This document shows positions 4,634-5,754 of a stretch of 5,754 bases of DNA, in pieces. The DNA is from Lachnospiraceae bacterium (GTDB lineage Bacteria > Bacillota_A > Clostridia > Lachnospirales > Lachnospiraceae). Made by a program: the position numbers and the translations under genes. The stretch is from NCBI GenBank assembly GCA_009774655.1, contig VSOD01000276.1:1-5754 (forward strand), written 5' to 3'. Under the pieces are notes generated by a model, which saw nothing but the letters and a program-made list of their open reading frames with translations, ran no database searches and was not told the origin of the DNA. Within the stretch, counting starts at the first letter, position 1, and the number at the start of each line of letters is the position of its first letter.

Positions 4634-5754
4634 ATGCGCAAAGTTTTTAATACCGATGGATACTGTGATCCGGAACTGCACTATATGGTCGATCTGTCCA
4701 GCCGCCTGAACGAAATCAGATCTATGGTGGATGCCGGACAGTATTTTACGGTCAACAGAGCCAGACAATATGGAAAAACAACGATATTGACAGCGCTTGC
4801 CGATTTTCTGGAAGAAGAATATGAGGTGATCAGTCTGGATTTTCAGACGATCAGTTATGCTGATTTTGCATCCGAGCTGAATTTCGTTGCTGCTTTTTCG
4901 GGGGAACTGTTGGAAAACGCAGCCCATATTCCTGCAGAAGTGAAGGCGAAACTGGAGCAGTATGCCGCGGGCCATCCATACAGGGCGACACTGTCGGCGC
5001 TGTTTCGAACGCTGACCGAATTCTGCAGACAATCAGACAAAAAGATTGTGCTGCTGATCGATGAAATAGACACTGCCACGAATAATCAGGTATTTATCGA
5101 TTTTCTTGCCCAGCTTCGTGCGTATTACCTGAAAAGAAGAAGGATGCCGGTCTTCCAGTCAGTGATTTTGGCCGGAGTTTATGATGTAAGAAATATCAGC
5201 AGGAAAATCCGTCCGGAGGAAGACCATAAAGAGAACAGTCCGTGGAATATAGCGGCGGACTTTCTGGTAGAAATGAATTTTTCGGTGAAAGATATAGAAG
5301 GGATGCTCTCTGCATACGAAAATGACCGGCATACAGGAATGGATGTAAGCGGGATTGCGGCGCTTTTGTTTGATTATACGGCAGGTTATCCTTATCTGGT
5401 ATCACGGCTCTGCAAGTTCATGGACGAACGGATTATGTGTAATGCCTGGACAAAAGAGGGATTTATGGCGGCATTGAAAATGTTGATGGAAGATGATAAT
5501 CCGCTCTTTCAGTCGCTTATGAATAAATTGAATGACTTTCCGGAGCTGAATCAGCTTCTTGTGAAGTTGTTGTTTCAGGGACAAAGCATTGCATATAATG
5601 TGGACAGCATTGCGGTTCAGCATGCACGGATGTTTGGTTTTGTAAAAGCAGCAGATTCGGTGGTCCTGCCGGCAAACAGAATTTATGAGATGCGGCTGTA
5701 TAATAAATTTCTACTGGATTATAAAGAACAAAACAGCGTTATCTATACAGAAGG
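4634..5754 (+). CDS. AAA-like domain ATPase, 3' end outside the window (C-terminal nuclease domain expected)
   Basis: An open frame of 373 codons from the ATG at 4634 to the window edge, with no stop. The N-terminus RKVFNTDGYCDPELHYMVD is typical of a Clostridia family annotated as AAA-like or ATP-binding protein. The P-loop is NRARQYGKTT (residues 41-50): G47, K48 and T49 are present, but the first glycine of GxxxxGKT is replaced by R42, as is usual in this family. Walker B is IVLLIDEID at 138-146 (D143, E144). Further conserved stretches are VILAGVYDVRN at 177-187, SPWNIAADF at 202-210 and GYPYLVSRLC at 251-260. GAGAGGA (4617-4623) lies 10 nt upstream. An upstream ATG at 4598 is in the same frame but ends at TGA 4625-4627. 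From memory, full-length members are about 500-550 residues and end in a PD-(D/E)XK nuclease-like domain; that part is not in view. Physiological role is unknown; defence or mobile-element functions are guesses. Confidence 0.85.
   Translation, partial: MRKVFNTDGYCDPELHYMVDLSSRLNEIRSMVDAGQYFTVNRARQYGKTTILTALADFLEEEYEVISLDFQTISYADFASELNFVAAFSGELLENAAHIPAEVKAKLEQYAAGHPYRATLSALFRTLTEFCRQSDKKIVLLIDEIDTATNNQVFIDFLAQLRAYYLKRRRMPVFQSVILAGVYDVRNISRKIRPEEDHKENSPWNIAADFLVEMNFSVKDIEGMLSAYENDRHTGMDVSGIAALLFDYTAGYPYLVSRLCKFMDERIMCNAWTKEGFMAALKMLMEDDNPLFQSLMNKLNDFPELNQLLVKLLFQGQSIAYNVDSIAVQHARMFGFVKAADSVVLPANRIYEMRLYNKFLLDYKEQNSVIYTE

Noticed and set aside
4403..5032. Minus-strand frame (209 codons) spanning the end of the ABC gene and the start of the AAA gene
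   Set aside because: It is antisense to two well-supported genes, has low-complexity composition and no family resemblance.
1..5754. Search for CRISPR arrays, tRNA or rRNA genes, and insertion-sequence ends
   Set aside because: No regularly spaced repeats, no cloverleaf-like segment and no paired terminal inverted repeats were recognised by eye.

Overview
The window looks like an accessory stretch of a Gram-positive anaerobe, most likely a gut Clostridia of the Lachnospiraceae type. The grounds are strong AGGAGG-like ribosome sites, sigma-A-type promoters, moderate GC, and protein families typical of that group: an Rpn/PDDEXK_2 nuclease, an XRE regulator with a TPR-like body, an ABC exporter half-transporter, and an AAA-like ATPase with the NRARQYGKTT P-loop. 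This assignment comes from family memory, not from a search.

Layout. Positions 1-444 hold no intact gene. The recognisable part is a short radical-SAM remnant with one CxxxCxxC motif. At 1320-445, on the minus strand, lies a complete Rpn-family (recombination-promoting nuclease) gene. Inside it, an excellent Shine-Dalgarno and in-frame ATG (M216) would make a separate 76-residue C-terminal protein carrying four tandem EGxx tetrapeptides. This is the gene-within-gene arrangement reported for E. coli Rpn toxin/antitoxin phage-defence loci. Positions 1321-1797 are a long divergent intergenic region with promoters facing both ways and a cluster of doubtful micro-ORFs.

The plus-strand block follows: an XRE/TPR regulator (1798-2712), an ABC transporter with fused permease and ATPase (2860-4530), and an AAA-like ATPase (from 4634) that runs off the right edge. 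Each gene has its own predicted promoter. The regulator and transporter promoters share a 22-bp element (19/22 identical) that starts one base before the -10 box and runs over the start point. The regulator and ATPase promoters share TTGAAAT-N8-CCGTATG at identical spacing. The simplest reading is a local regulon: the XRE protein, possibly sensing a peptide or other ligand through its TPR-like body, controls itself and the exporter next door. The exporter substrate is unknown.

The best candidates for something undescribed are the Rpn internal short form in this lineage and the shared operator-like element linking regulator and exporter. The AAA gene may be an independent accessory gene. Its family often ends in a PD-(D/E)XK nuclease domain, which would lie outside this window.
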